Origin: Desulfovibrio fairfieldensis
Lineage (GTDB): Bacteria; Desulfobacterota; Desulfovibrionia; Desulfovibrionales; Desulfovibrionaceae
Reading direction: 5' to 3'
NCBI RefSeq assembly: GCF_001553605.1
Contig: NZ_CP014229.1
Location: 2,942,501-3,006,500 of the forward strand
DNA: 64,000 bases
Position numbers and translations under genes: made by a program
Part shown: piece after piece, positions 51,317 to 59,288 of the stretch
How the letters are laid out: each line of letters begins with the position of its first letter
Position numbering within the stretch: the first letter of the stretch is position 1
Notes under the pieces: model-generated
Databases searched by the model: none
Seen by the model: the letters and a program-made list of their open reading frames with translations, nothing else
Told to the model about the DNA's origin: nothing

Positions 51317-53068
51317 ATGACCGAGCAAGCCCACGACACCCGCCCCCGCCGCCCGTTGCGCGAGGTGGTCGGCGACATTGACCGCGACATCCTGCGCCTG
51401 CTGCTGCGCCGCCACAACCTACTGGCGCGCATGCACAACAGCAAGGGTTTTCTGGACCCAGCCGAGGAAAAGGCCCTGCGCGAATCCTGGGAGGCCGCCG
51501 TCTCCCGAGTGAGCCGCGACGCCCGCCTTTCCGGCCGTTTCTTTTCATTGATGCAGGAAGTGGAATTTCTGCCCCGGCCCAACATCAGCCAGGACCGTGA
51601 GGCGGGCGAAGCCGGCCAGGACGCCGGGGCGGAACGCCGCCCGGCCTTCAACCTGGCTCCGCCCCTCAGACCCGTGCGCTTGAGCATGCCCGCGCCCCTG
51701 GCCTGCCGGGCCACGCGCGCCTGGCTCATGTTGGCCGCGGCTTCGGGCCGGCCCCTGCGCATTGAACCCGGCCTGATGAACGACCCCATCGTGGACTGCG
51801 TGAAGGCGCTCAATCAGCTCGGCGCCGCCCTGACCCGCGAAGAGGACGGCGTGACCGCCCGCGAGGCCGCGCCCCTGGGCGCGCCGGACAAGGTGCTGCA
51901 CGTGGGCGACAGCGCCTGGAATTTCTTCCTGCTGCTGGGCCATTATCTGGGCCGCCCCTCGCGGGCCAAGTTCACCGGCGAAACGAGCCTCAAACTGGCG
52001 GATTTTTCCGCCGTGCGGCATTTTCTTCCGCAGATGGGCGCGCGCCTCGTGCATGTGGTGCCCAAGAGCGACGGCCTGCCCGCGCGCCTGGAGTGCTCGG
52101 GCATTCTGCCGGATGCCGTGAGCCTGCCCGCCGACGTTCCGGCGGAGCTGGCCGAGGGCATCCTGCTGGCCGCGCCCTTTTATGAACGCGCCCTGACCTT
52201 GGATCTGGCCGCCCATCCGCAGCGGAAGCTGATTCTGGCCCGCGTGCTGCCCATTTTGCGCGCCGCCGGAGCGGATTTCAGCCTGACGGAAAGCCGCGTG
52301 CGCGTGGCGCCCGGCCCCCTGCGCCTGCCCGCGCGGCCCCAATTGCCCCTGGAGCCGGAGCTGGCCGTATTTCTGCTGGCCCTGCCCCTGGTGCTTTCCG
52401 GCGAAACCCGCCTGGACGGCGACTGGCCGCAATGGCCGGGCGCGCAGGCAGCCTGGGAGCTTCTCCGGGCGCTGGGCCTGGATCTGCGCCTTGATTCGCG
52501 CCCCGGCCAACCCGACGAAAACAGGTCGGACAGCGCGGTGCGCGCCAAAGCCGACGCAACGCTGAAACGCGCCTGTCTCGCGGATCTGCCCGCCGAGCTT
52601 CTGACCGAGCTGCCGCCGGACTGGGCGCCCCTGCCCGTGGCCCTGGCCGCCTGCGCGGCCCTGCGCGGCGGCGAGGCGAGCCTGCCCGAGCTGCCCGGCG
52701 CGGACATGAGCGAAGTAACCAGTTTCCTCCACGCCGTGGGTCTGGAGCGGAATGCCGAAGGCCGATTGTGCAAAACAGAACAAGCGGCCTCCCAACTGAA
52801 CGCCGCATCAGCCTGGAACGCCCCCTCGCCGGTCTGGGCCCTGGCCCTGGCCCTGACCGCCTGCGCGCGCGATACGCGCGGCCAGGGCTTCCGCCTGGGC
52901 AATCCCGGCGTCATGACCGGCCTGTACCCGGCCTTCTGGGCTCTGTACAACGCCCTGCCCGAACCGGCGGCCAAACGCCCTGTCAGCGGTGAAACGCCGA
53001 CGGCTCCCGCACGGCGGCGGATCATCACCTCGGCCGTGGCCGTGCCGCCGGAGCTGCCCGAAGAATAG
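51317..53068 (+). CDS. Chorismate mutase fused to degenerate EPSP-synthase-like domain
   Basis: 583 residues from ATG at 51317 (AGAGGA upstream). Residues 10-90 are an AroQ-type chorismate mutase: LREVVGDIDRDILRLLLRRH with the Arg pair, SKG lysine, and EEKALRESWE. From about 110 the sequence follows the EPSP synthase (AroA) fold in segments (ACRATRAWLMLAAASG, LSLPADVPAELAEGILLAAPFY), but the usual residues are missing: the K-S/x-S-x-R start, GNAGTxxR (here GDSAWNFF), RPM, SSQ, and the KESDR end. The chorismate mutase half may work; the AroA half is probably inactive or has another role. aroE and aroQ lie 5 kb downstream. Confidence 0.75.
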   Translation: MTEQAHDTRPRRPLREVVGDIDRDILRLLLRRHNLLARMHNSKGFLDPAEEKALRESWEAAVSRVSRDARLSGRFFSLMQEVEFLPRPNISQDREAGEAGQDAGAERRPAFNLAPPLRPVRLSMPAPLACRATRAWLMLAAASGRPLRIEPGLMNDPIVDCVKALNQLGAALTREEDGVTAREAAPLGAPDKVLHVGDSAWNFFLLLGHYLGRPSRAKFTGETSLKLADFSAVRHFLPQMGARLVHVVPKSDGLPARLECSGILPDAVSLPADVPAELAEGILLAAPFYERALTLDLAAHPQRKLILARVLPILRAAGADFSLTESRVRVAPGPLRLPARPQLPLEPELAVFLLALPLVLSGETRLDGDWPQWPGAQAAWELLRALGLDLRLDSRPGQPDENRSDSAVRAKADATLKRACLADLPAELLTELPPDWAPLPVALAACAALRGGEASLPELPGADMSEVTSFLHAVGLERNAEGRLCKTEQAASQLNAASAWNAPSPVWALALALTACARDTRGQGFRLGNPGVMTGLYPAFWALYNALPEPAAKRPVSGETPTAPARRRIITSAVAVPPELPEE

Positions 53069-53082
53069 GACAGCGTTGCTTT

Positions 53083-53135
53083 GCCCCGGCGGCCACGCCG
53101 CCTCCGGTCGCTTCCTTGCACGTGGGCTCCACTGA
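53083..53135 (-). repeat. AGAGCAATT-family repeat, inverted copy
   Basis: Read on the minus strand: GAGCAATTCACTCAGTGGAG and then GTGCAAGGAAGCGACCGGAG, GCGGC. The second block is identical to the copy after ihfA at 13592-13720 except at the last position or two. It lies after the chorismate mutase fusion gene. Confidence 0.6.
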
Positions 53136-53150
53136 GTGAATTGCTCCAAC

Positions 53151-53188
53151 CACAGAGCCCCGCCTGCTTGTGCAGGCGGGGCTCTGTG
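53151..53188. terminator. Strong hairpin between convergent genes
   Basis: A perfect 17-bp stem (CACAGAGCCCCGCCTGC with GCAGGCGGGGCTCTGTG) around TTGT. It lacks a T run but lies between the stop codons of two convergent genes. Confidence 0.6.
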
Positions 53189-53210
53189 CATAAAGGCATG
53201 GACGCGGCGT

Positions 53211-53642
53211 TTATTCCTGAGTAAAACGATAAAGCCGCACGGCCAGGGGCTGAAGGTTGTCCTTGCCCATGGCCGAGACCACAAAGGCGTAGTCCCTGCT
53301 CTGGCCCGCCGGAGGGCAGGGGCCGCGGTAATGGCGGGTCAGGCCGCCCTCGGGGATGACGCCCGAGCCGTCGTTATCCCAGGAACCGCCGCCGAAAAAG
53401 CGTTCTTCATCGCCATACTCCACCAGACGCACGTCAAAAGTCTGCGTGCCGTCCGGCGCGTTGGCGACGAGGATTTCCGGGGAGATGCGCGAGCAACGGT
53501 GCAGATCGCGCAGAGTGACGGTAATGGTCATATCGGCCTGTTCGTCCTCCGCATTCTTGGCGGCGCAGGCGGACAGAAGCAGGGCGGCGAAAAGCGCGGG
53601 CACAATGAGCCGCGCCGTTTTGGCGAACACAGTCAGACGCAT
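53211..53642 (-). CDS. PEBP-like lipoprotein, short
   Basis: 143 residues. Lipoprotein signal (VPALFAALLLSACAAK) with lipobox LSAC; Cys26 would be lipidated. The mature protein follows the PEBP pattern in order: CSRISPEI, PDGTQTFDVRLVEYGD, VIPEGGLTRHYRGPCPPAGQ and YAFVVSAMG. The ligand-site segment (DPDAP and HW in the family) is replaced by Gly/Asp-rich sequence (ERFFGGGSWDNDG). A membrane-anchored envelope protein without the canonical phosphoanion site is likely. Leftward gene, convergent with the preceding one. Confidence 0.65.
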   Translation of the reverse strand: MRLTVFAKTARLIVPALFAALLLSACAAKNAEDEQADMTITVTLRDLHRCSRISPEILVANAPDGTQTFDVRLVEYGDEERFFGGGSWDNDGSGVIPEGGLTRHYRGPCPPAGQSRDYAFVVSAMGKDNLQPLAVRLYRFTQE

Positions 53643-53731
53643 TCAGAGCCTCCAATGGAGATTGCTTTCTCTAGCTCAGCAAAGCTATAACCAATAGTCA
53701 TGGCGAAGACAACAACCATCAGGAGTCGTTT

Positions 53732-54922
53732 ATGTCAGTTCTTGCCGACAGCGTGACCGGATACCTGGGCAACGCTTCATGGATCCGCCGCATGTTCGAA
53801 GCCGGCGGCCAGCTCAAGGCGCGCTTCGGCGCGGAAAATGTCTACGATTTCAGCCTGGGCAATCCCGACCTGCCCGCCCCTTCCGCCGTGGCTGAAGGGC
53901 TGCGCGATTTCGCCGAGCACGCGGGCGAGCCCTTTGCCTTCGGCTATATGCCCAACGGCGGCTTTCCCTGGCTGCGCGAAAAGCTGGCCGCCCACCTCAG
54001 CGCCGAGCAGGGCGTCAAGCTCGCGGCCGACGACGTGTTGCTGAGCTGCGGCGCTGCGGGCGGGTTGAACGCCTTTCTGCGCGCCGTGATCAATCCCGGC
54101 GAGGAAATGATCAGCTTTGCCCCCTACTTTGTGGAATACGGCTTCTACGTCGCCAACCACGGCGGCACGTTCAAGGCCGTCATGAGCCAGAAGGACACCT
54201 TCGCCCCGGACCTCAAGGCCCTGGAGGCGGCCATCAGCGAAAAGACGCGGGTGGTGCTGATCAATTCCCCGCACAATCCCACGGGCGTGATCTACAGCCG
54301 CAAGGACCTCACGGCCCTGGCAAGCCTGCTGGAAAACAAGAGCCAGGAATACGGGCGGCCCATCTGGCTGGTGGCCGACGAGCCCTACCGCTTTCTGGCC
54401 TATGACGGCGCGGAAGTGCCTTCGGTGCTGCCCCTCTACCCCTATGCCGTGTGCATCAGCTCTTTTTCCAAAAACCTCTCCCTGCCCGGCGAGCGCGTGG
54501 GCTATGTGGCCCTTTCGCCCCGGTTGCGGGAAAAAGCCGAGCTCATGGCCGGCCTGACCCTGACCAACCGCATTCTGGGCTTTGTCAATCCGCCGGTCAT
54601 CGGCCAGCACATCATGGCCAAGGCCTTGGGCAGCCAGGTGGATCTTTCCGTCTACGCGGCCCGGCGCAAAGCCATGGCCGAAGTGCTGCGCGACGCGGGC
54701 TATAAATTCCAGATGCCCGCTGGCGCGTTCTATTTCTTCCCCAAAGCGCCGGGCGGCGACGACGTGGCTTTTGTGAACAGGCTGCTGGAAGAGCGCGTGC
54801 TGGCCGTGCCCGGCTCGGGCTTCGGCTGCCCCGGCCACTTCCGCCTGGCCTTCTGCGTGGACGAAAGCGTGATCCGCAAGGCCGCCGACGGCTTCGCCAA
54901 AGCCCGCGAGGCCATCCAGTAA
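53732..54922 (+). CDS. Class I/II PLP-dependent aminotransferase
   Basis: 396 residues; AGGAG lies seven bases before ATG at 53732. Fold-type I features: NPDLPAPSAVAEGLRDF, LSCGAAGGLNAFLRAV, the DEPYRF pyridine-binding Asp, NSPHNPTGVIYS, and the Schiff-base Lys in SSFSKNLSLPGERVGY, then LPARRKAM-type C-terminal domain. The C-terminal Arg that binds the substrate carboxylate is in HFRLAFCV. It resembles aspartate/alanine/aromatic aminotransferases; the substrate is not determined. A rhodanese gene starts 17 bases after the stop. Confidence 0.92.
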   Translation: MSVLADSVTGYLGNASWIRRMFEAGGQLKARFGAENVYDFSLGNPDLPAPSAVAEGLRDFAEHAGEPFAFGYMPNGGFPWLREKLAAHLSAEQGVKLAADDVLLSCGAAGGLNAFLRAVINPGEEMISFAPYFVEYGFYVANHGGTFKAVMSQKDTFAPDLKALEAAISEKTRVVLINSPHNPTGVIYSRKDLTALASLLENKSQEYGRPIWLVADEPYRFLAYDGAEVPSVLPLYPYAVCISSFSKNLSLPGERVGYVALSPRLREKAELMAGLTLTNRILGFVNPPVIGQHIMAKALGSQVDLSVYAARRKAMAEVLRDAGYKFQMPAGAFYFFPKAPGGDDVAFVNRLLEERVLAVPGSGFGCPGHFRLAFCVDESVIRKAADGFAKAREAIQ

Positions 54923-54938
54923 AAGGAGACACGGCATT

Positions 54939-55397
54939 ATGACCCGGCATCCGCATTCACTTCCCGCCGTCACCGGCCATGCCGGGAACCGCATTCCGGC
55001 GGCTCTCGGGCTGTTGCCGGGCGTGCTGGCCTGCATCCTGTTCTGCGTCCTGCTCTGGGCCGCGCCCGCCGCCCAGGCCAAGGACGTCAGCGTGCAGGAG
55101 GCGGCGGCCCTGCTGCGGTCCCCGCCCGAGGGGCTGCTGGTTCTGGACGTGCGCACGCCAGGCGAATTCCGGCAGGGGCATCTGACCGGCGCGCGCAACC
55201 TGGACTTCTTCGGCGGCCGCTTTGATCTGGATGTGGCGGCCCTGCCCAAGGACAGGCCCGTGCTGCTTTACTGCCGCACGGGGCAGCGTTCCGCCGGAGC
55301 CCAAGAGGCACTGGAACAGGCAGGGATCAGAAACATCCTGCATATGAACCAGGGCATTGAGGCCTGGGAGAAGGCCGGGCTGCCCCTGGAAAAATAA
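54939..55397 (+). CDS. Exported single-domain rhodanese
   Basis: 152 residues; AAAAGGAGACACGGC precedes ATG at 54939. An N-terminal signal or anchor (ALGLLPGVLACILFCVLLWA) ends near AQAKDV. The rhodanese domain has LVLDVRTPGEFRQGHLTGAR and the active loop YCRTGQRSAGA with Cys near residue 109 of the protein. It carries sulfur or senses oxidised thiols in the periplasm. It is co-directional with the aminotransferase and probably co-transcribed. Confidence 0.88.
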   Translation: MTRHPHSLPAVTGHAGNRIPAALGLLPGVLACILFCVLLWAAPAAQAKDVSVQEAAALLRSPPEGLLVLDVRTPGEFRQGHLTGARNLDFFGGRFDLDVAALPKDRPVLLYCRTGQRSAGAQEALEQAGIRNILHMNQGIEAWEKAGLPLEK

Positions 55398-55429
55398 GCA
55401 ATAGTTTAGAGCAGGTAACACTGAAATGC

Positions 55430-55582
55430 CCTAGGGCCTGTTAACGCTATGCCTTTTTGCCCTCCTGCCGCGTCAGATTTCACCTGCTTTTTCGGTCGAG
55501 TACCAGAAGAGTACACTCCCTCAAAGCAGGTTTATCTTCCTTGCAGGCGAACAAAAATTCTATAGTGTTAACAGACCCTAGG
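55430..55582. mobile_element. MITE-like element with 21-bp inverted repeats
   Basis: CCTAGGGCCTGTTAACGCTAT (55430-55450, 21 bases listed as two halves: CCTAGGGCCTG and TTAACGCTAT) and its counterpart ATAGTGTTAACAGACCC-TAGG (55562-55582) match at 19 of 21. CTAG at both ends (55431-55434, 55578-55581) fits a four-base target duplication of the IS5 kind. There is no transposase inside. Confidence 0.6.
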
Positions 55583-55758
55583 CTCAGCCTTCATTAAAAC
55601 GCCGTCCGCGAAAAGCTGCATTTTTTCGGGCAGCAAGGCGCAAAGGAGAAATTGGGCGAAGCCGTATTGAACATACCGCGAGGTCAATTTCTTTTTTGCA
55701 ACGCAGCCGCACGGAAAAAGGCGGCTTTGCAGCAGGCGCTTTTAATGAGGGCTGAGCC
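55581..55758. mobile_element. Second MITE-like element, 19-bp inverted repeats
   Basis: GGCTCAGCCTTCATTAAAA (55581-55599) matches the reverse complement of TTTTAATGAGGGCTGAGCC (55740-55758) at 18 of 19. Inner arms (GCGCAAAGGAGAAATTG and CAATTTCTTTTTTGCAACGC) extend the hairpin. It begins where the previous element ends and stops 12 bases before the flgE promoter. Confidence 0.6.
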
Positions 55759-55769
55759 TGATTTGCCGT

Positions 55770-55785
55770 TGGCATGAATACTGCT
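55770..55785 (+). promoter_or_regulatory. Sigma-54 promoter of flgE
   Basis: TGGCATGAATACTGCT has GG and GC with ten bases between and matches TGGCAYG-N4-TTGCW at all but one position. It lies 60 bases upstream of the flgE start. Hook genes in these bacteria are commonly sigma-54-dependent. Confidence 0.8.
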
Positions 55786-55844
55786 TCTCTTGGGGGCGGA
55801 GAGGAAGATTTTTCCTCTTCGCCCGCTTTTTTTCGGAGGCGCAT

Positions 55845-57356
55845 GTGAACTCGGCACTGTACATCGGAGCCACCGGCATGAAGGGCATGAGCCAGGGCAT
55901 GCAGGTGACTACCAATAATCTGGCCAATGTCAGCACCATCGGCTACAAGCAGCAGAATACCCTTTTTTCCGATATGCTCTCCACGAGCCAGGGCGGTACG
56001 GGTGACTGGTGGAACGCCCAGGAGAATTCGCGCGTGGCCCTGGGCCAGACCGGCAAGGGCGTGCAGGTGGACGCGGTGCGCACCATTTTTCAGCAGGGCG
56101 CTCTGGAGTCCACCAATACTGTCACGGACATGGCCATCAACGGCAAGGGTTTCTTCCAGGTCAGCGACGGCGCGAATCTCTACTACACCCGCGCGGGCGA
56201 CTTCCGCCCGGACAACGAGGGCGTGTGGCGCACCCCCACGGGCCTGGCCCTCAACGGCTACCAGTATAACACGGACGGCAGCCTGGGCGGCCTGCAGGAA
56301 GTCAAGATCGACAGGTTCGGCACCATGCCCGCCAAGAGCACGGCCCGGGTGGATCTGACCCTCAATCTGAATTCGAATCAAAATAAGACCGAGGATGCCG
56401 ACAATCCCTATTTCGGGCTGCTGGGGCTTTATAACGCGGCGGGCAAGCCCCCCCTTTCCTCCGACTCCTACGCCTATTCCCAGGCCATGACGCTCTACGA
56501 CGCCGACGGCAACGCGCGCACGGTCACGGCCTATTTCGACGGCACGCCCGACAGCACGGCGGGTTCCATGATTGAATTCGTCATTGCCGCCGGAGCGGCC
56601 GCGGGCAAGACCGATGCGGACGGCAACCCCATTCAGCCTTCGGAGGGCGACGGCCTGCTGATGAGCGGCGTTCTGCAGTTCGACGCCTCGGGCCGCCTGA
56701 CCGGCATGTCCGCCTTCACGCCCTCCGCGGAAGGCAGCAAGAATCTTGCGGACTGGCAGCCCGCCCAGTTGGAAGGCGGCCTGCCCCAGCTCAATCTGGA
56801 CGGCGCGGCCATGACCGTGAATTTCGGCATCAGCGCCGCCGGAGGCTGGCAGAACGCTCCGGCCTCGGCGGCGGAGGTCGGCACGGACCAGAGCAAGCTG
56901 CCCTCCATGGGCGCGGGCGCCGTGCGCGCCGAAGGCGCCACCACGGCCTACAACAGCTCCTCGCCCACAGGCGGCTACAAGCAGGACGGCTATGCCGAGG
57001 GCACGCTGAGCACCATCGGCATCACGCCCGACGGAACAGTGGTGGGCCGGTATTCCAACGGCCAGGGCCAGAACCTCTGGCAGATCCCGGTCTGCCGCTT
57101 CACCAGCGAGGACGGCCTGCGCCGCGAGGGCAGCAATCTTTTCTCGGCCACTGAGGAAGCCGGGCAGATGGAAATGGGCGTGGCCGGAACGGAAAATTAC
57201 GGCACCGTGAACGCCTATAACGTCGAAAATTCCAATGTGGACATGGCTACGGAAATGGTCAACATGATCATCACCCAGCGCGGCTTCCAGTCCAACAGCA
57301 AAGTGGTGACCACGGCGGACCAGATGCTTCAGAAGGCCATGGAACTGAAGCGTTAG
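55845..57356 (+). CDS. flgE: Flagellar hook protein FlgE
   Basis: 503 residues from GTG at 55845 (GGAGG upstream). The hook-family N-terminus (LYIGATGMKGMSQGMQVTTN then NLANVSTIGYKQQ) and C-terminus (NVDMATEMVNMIITQRGFQSNS then KVVTTADQMLQKAMELKR) form the coiled-coil core that stacks in the hook. The middle has the FlgE D1/D2-type beta domains (FFQVSDGANLYYTRAGDFRP). It is exported by the flagellar type III system and makes the flexible universal joint. A single gene with its own sigma-54 promoter and a palindromic downstream region. Confidence 0.95.
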   Translation: MNSALYIGATGMKGMSQGMQVTTNNLANVSTIGYKQQNTLFSDMLSTSQGGTGDWWNAQENSRVALGQTGKGVQVDAVRTIFQQGALESTNTVTDMAINGKGFFQVSDGANLYYTRAGDFRPDNEGVWRTPTGLALNGYQYNTDGSLGGLQEVKIDRFGTMPAKSTARVDLTLNLNSNQNKTEDADNPYFGLLGLYNAAGKPPLSSDSYAYSQAMTLYDADGNARTVTAYFDGTPDSTAGSMIEFVIAAGAAAGKTDADGNPIQPSEGDGLLMSGVLQFDASGRLTGMSAFTPSAEGSKNLADWQPAQLEGGLPQLNLDGAAMTVNFGISAAGGWQNAPASAAEVGTDQSKLPSMGAGAVRAEGATTAYNSSSPTGGYKQDGYAEGTLSTIGITPDGTVVGRYSNGQGQNLWQIPVCRFTSEDGLRREGSNLFSATEEAGQMEMGVAGTENYGTVNAYNVENSNVDMATEMVNMIITQRGFQSNSKVVTTADQMLQKAMELKR

Positions 57357-57661
57357 AGCATTCCGACTTTGAAAAAGTTGGAATGCGGGGCGGCGAGTAA
57401 ACCGGGCCGCCCGCCGCAACGCGGCGTGGATTCAGCCGAAGACCGCGTTCTTCGGCTGAATGAACTTTTGAAACGCTGCACGTTTCAAAGGCAATCTGCC
57501 CTAATCCGCGCCGGAACCCCTCCGGGCGGCAGATTCTGCCGCCCATCCCTGCCCACGGGGACCGCATTCTTGCCCGGCGGACCGGGATAGGCTATTCTGA
57601 CGTGGCGGCGGCGTGCGTTTACGCGGCCCGCTTGTCCGTCACCGTCATCCCCGAGCCTCCC
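57357..57661. repeat. Palindromic intergenic element after flgE
   Basis: It starts AGAGCATTCCGAC directly after the flgE stop. It contains a GCATTCC/GGAATGC hairpin (57359-57386), a perfect 13-bp stem ATTCAGCCGAAGA/TCTTCGGCTGAAT (57430-57461), and TTTGAAACG/CGTTTCAAA (57467-57489). The architecture matches the AGAGCAATT family, with the TTTGAAA-type closing palindrome. No gene; nothing identified from 57500 to 57661. Confidence 0.6.
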
Positions 57662-58555
57662 ATGTCCGACATACCCCCCTTTCTTCCCTCGCAGCTCTAC
57701 GGCGTGATCGGCTGGCCCCTGGCCCAGAGCCTTTCCCCGCTGCTGCACAACAGTGGTTTTCAGGCGCTGGGCATTCCGGCCGTTTATCTGCGCTGGGAAG
57801 TGCCGCCGGAACGCCTGGCCGCTTTTGTGGACAGCGTGCGCCTGCTGGGCATCCGGGGCTGTTCGGTGACCATTCCGCACAAAATGGCCCTGCTGCCCCT
57901 GCTGGACCGGGTCAGCGAGCAGGCGGAGCTGGCCGGGGCGGCCAACACCGTTTATTGGGACGGCGAAGACCTCTGCGGTGAAAATACCGACGTGAGCGGC
58001 TTTCTGGCCCCGCTGGCGGCCGTGCCCCTGGAAAACATGGACGCGCTCCTGCTGGGCGCGGGCGGCGCGGCCCACGCCGTGGCCGCCGGGCTGCGTCTGC
58101 GCCGTTGCCGCAAGGTCTTTGCGGCAACGCCCTCCAACCGCAGACACCTGTCCCTGGCCGAGCGCTTCGGCTTTACGCCCGTGCCCTGGGAGCAGCGCCA
58201 CGATGTGCCAGCTAGCCTGATCATCAACGCCACGCCTCTGGGCATGCGCGGCAAATATGAGGAAGAAAGCCCCTATGATTTCAGCCTGGCCGCGCCCGGC
58301 CATGTCGCATCCGCGACAGACGCGGCGGCCGGAAACACCTACGGTGGGGACGGCGGCGCGGGCCTGGCCTACGACATCGTCTACAACCCGCTGGAAACCC
58401 GCTTTCTGCGCGAAGCGCGGCAGGCCGGGCGGCGTTGCGTCACGGGCCTGGAAATGTTCTTCGGCCAGGGCGACGCCCAGTTCCGGCTCTGGACCGGCAG
58501 GCCCCTGCCCGCCACCTCCCGGCAGGATCTGGAAGCCGCCCTGTATGGTATATAG
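57662..58555 (+). CDS. aroE: Shikimate dehydrogenase
   Basis: 297 residues from ATG at 57662. Shikimate-binding Ser pair in GWPLAQSLSPLLHNSGF, catalytic Lys in SVTIPHKMAL, substrate Asn/Asp in GAANTVYWDG and GENTDVSG, and the NADP fold with LLLGAGGAAHAVAAGLRLRR. The C-terminal AYDIVYNPLETRFLREARQA and GLEMFFGQGDAQF match the family. It reduces 3-dehydroshikimate with NADPH. About 20 residues near 58300-58350 (ATDAAAGNTYGGDG) are an unusual insert. The last 40 bases of the gene are repeated 113 bases downstream. The aroQ gene follows. Confidence 0.92.
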   Translation: MSDIPPFLPSQLYGVIGWPLAQSLSPLLHNSGFQALGIPAVYLRWEVPPERLAAFVDSVRLLGIRGCSVTIPHKMALLPLLDRVSEQAELAGAANTVYWDGEDLCGENTDVSGFLAPLAAVPLENMDALLLGAGGAAHAVAAGLRLRRCRKVFAATPSNRRHLSLAERFGFTPVPWEQRHDVPASLIINATPLGMRGKYEEESPYDFSLAAPGHVASATDAAAGNTYGGDGGAGLAYDIVYNPLETRFLREARQAGRRCVTGLEMFFGQGDAQFRLWTGRPLPATSRQDLEAALYGI

Positions 58556-58661
58556 CCAAGGTACACGTATCGAAATACCTACCATGGTCAATTGCTGTTA
58601 TCAAATTCATCCAGGCAATTAACAGCACCTACCGGCAGGCTCTGGAAACCGCCCTGTACGG
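58514..58661 (+). repeat. Duplicated 3' end of aroE
   Basis: Bases 58514-58548 (start ACCTCCCGGCAGGATCTGGA) recur at 58627-58661 (start ACCTACCGGCAGGCTCTGGA): 31 of 35 identical, 113 bases apart. Between them is a short segment with TGCTGTTA and TAACAGCA facing each other (58595-58626). The second copy sits in a different frame and would encode TYRQALETALYGAH. Confidence 0.75.
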
Positions 58662-58703
58662 CGCACACTGACATCTTTCAGAGAAGAGAACGGAAATACT
58701 CCC

Positions 58704-59162
58704 ATGAAAATTCTGATTCTGCACGGCGTCAACCTGAACATGTTCGGCAAGCGCGACCCGGCCCACTACGGCACGGCCACCCTGGCGGACATCAACGCCG
58801 CCCTGGCGGATCTGGGCAAGGAGCTGGGCGTGGAGCTGGAAACCTTCCAGACCAACCACGAGGGGGAGATGGTGGAACGCATCCACCGCGTCCCCGGCGA
58901 GGGCATCCGGGCCGTGGTCATCAACGCCGGCGCCTGGACCCACTACAGTTACGCCATTGCGGACGCGCTCGCCATTCTCGACATGCCCGTGGTGGAAGTG
59001 CATATGTCCAATGTACATGCGCGTGAAGCCTTCCGCCACGAGTCCGTACTTTCGACGGTCAGCGCGGGCAGCATCGCCGGTTTCGGCGTGCAGAGCTATC
59101 TTCTGGGACTGCGCGCGGCCTGGAACTTGATCCAAAATACGCGTGATACCAGGAGGTTGTGA
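58704..59162 (+). CDS. aroQ: Type II 3-dehydroquinate dehydratase
   Basis: 152 residues. Family features: ILHGVNLNMFGKRDPAHYG with catalytic Tyr22, the lid loop, ETFQTNHEGEMVERIHRV, INAGAWTHYSYAIADALA and VEVHMSNVHAREAFRHES with the catalytic His. It dehydrates 3-dehydroquinate in the shikimate pathway, the step before aroE. The ribosome site upstream of ATG at 58704 is weak. aroE lies 148 bases upstream in the same direction. Confidence 0.94.
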   Translation: MKILILHGVNLNMFGKRDPAHYGTATLADINAALADLGKELGVELETFQTNHEGEMVERIHRVPGEGIRAVVINAGAWTHYSYAIADALAILDMPVVEVHMSNVHAREAFRHESVLSTVSAGSIAGFGVQSYLLGLRAAWNLIQNTRDTRRL

Positions 59163-59179
59163 AAGAAAAGATTTTATAT

Positions 59180-59207
59180 TTGACTTTTCCCGGCCAGCAC
59201 CTAGATT
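59180..59207 (+). promoter_or_regulatory. Possible promoter of hdrCBA
   Basis: TTGACT (59180-59185), a 16-base spacer and TAGATT (59202-59207), about 80 bases upstream of the hdrC start, in an AT-rich stretch. Confidence 0.4.
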
Positions 59208-59288
59208 TTTACTATCTTCTCCTGTAGATACCAAAAAAATTTGGCTTTCATCCGCCCCTGTCCTTCAGCCTCTAACCAGAGAGTTGTC

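Larger units (their letters stand above)
55398..55844. other. 447-base region with two inverted-repeat elements and a promoter
   Basis: No gene is supported. It opens TTTAGAGCAGGTAACAC, similar to the AGAGCAATT family, then holds the elements at 55430-55582 and 55581-55758 and the sigma-54 promoter at 55770. Confidence 0.6.

Noticed and set aside
58435..58671. Frame ending in TYRQALETALYGAH as a separate small gene
   Set aside because: It starts inside aroE in another frame and is explained by the duplicated aroE tail. No ribosome site.
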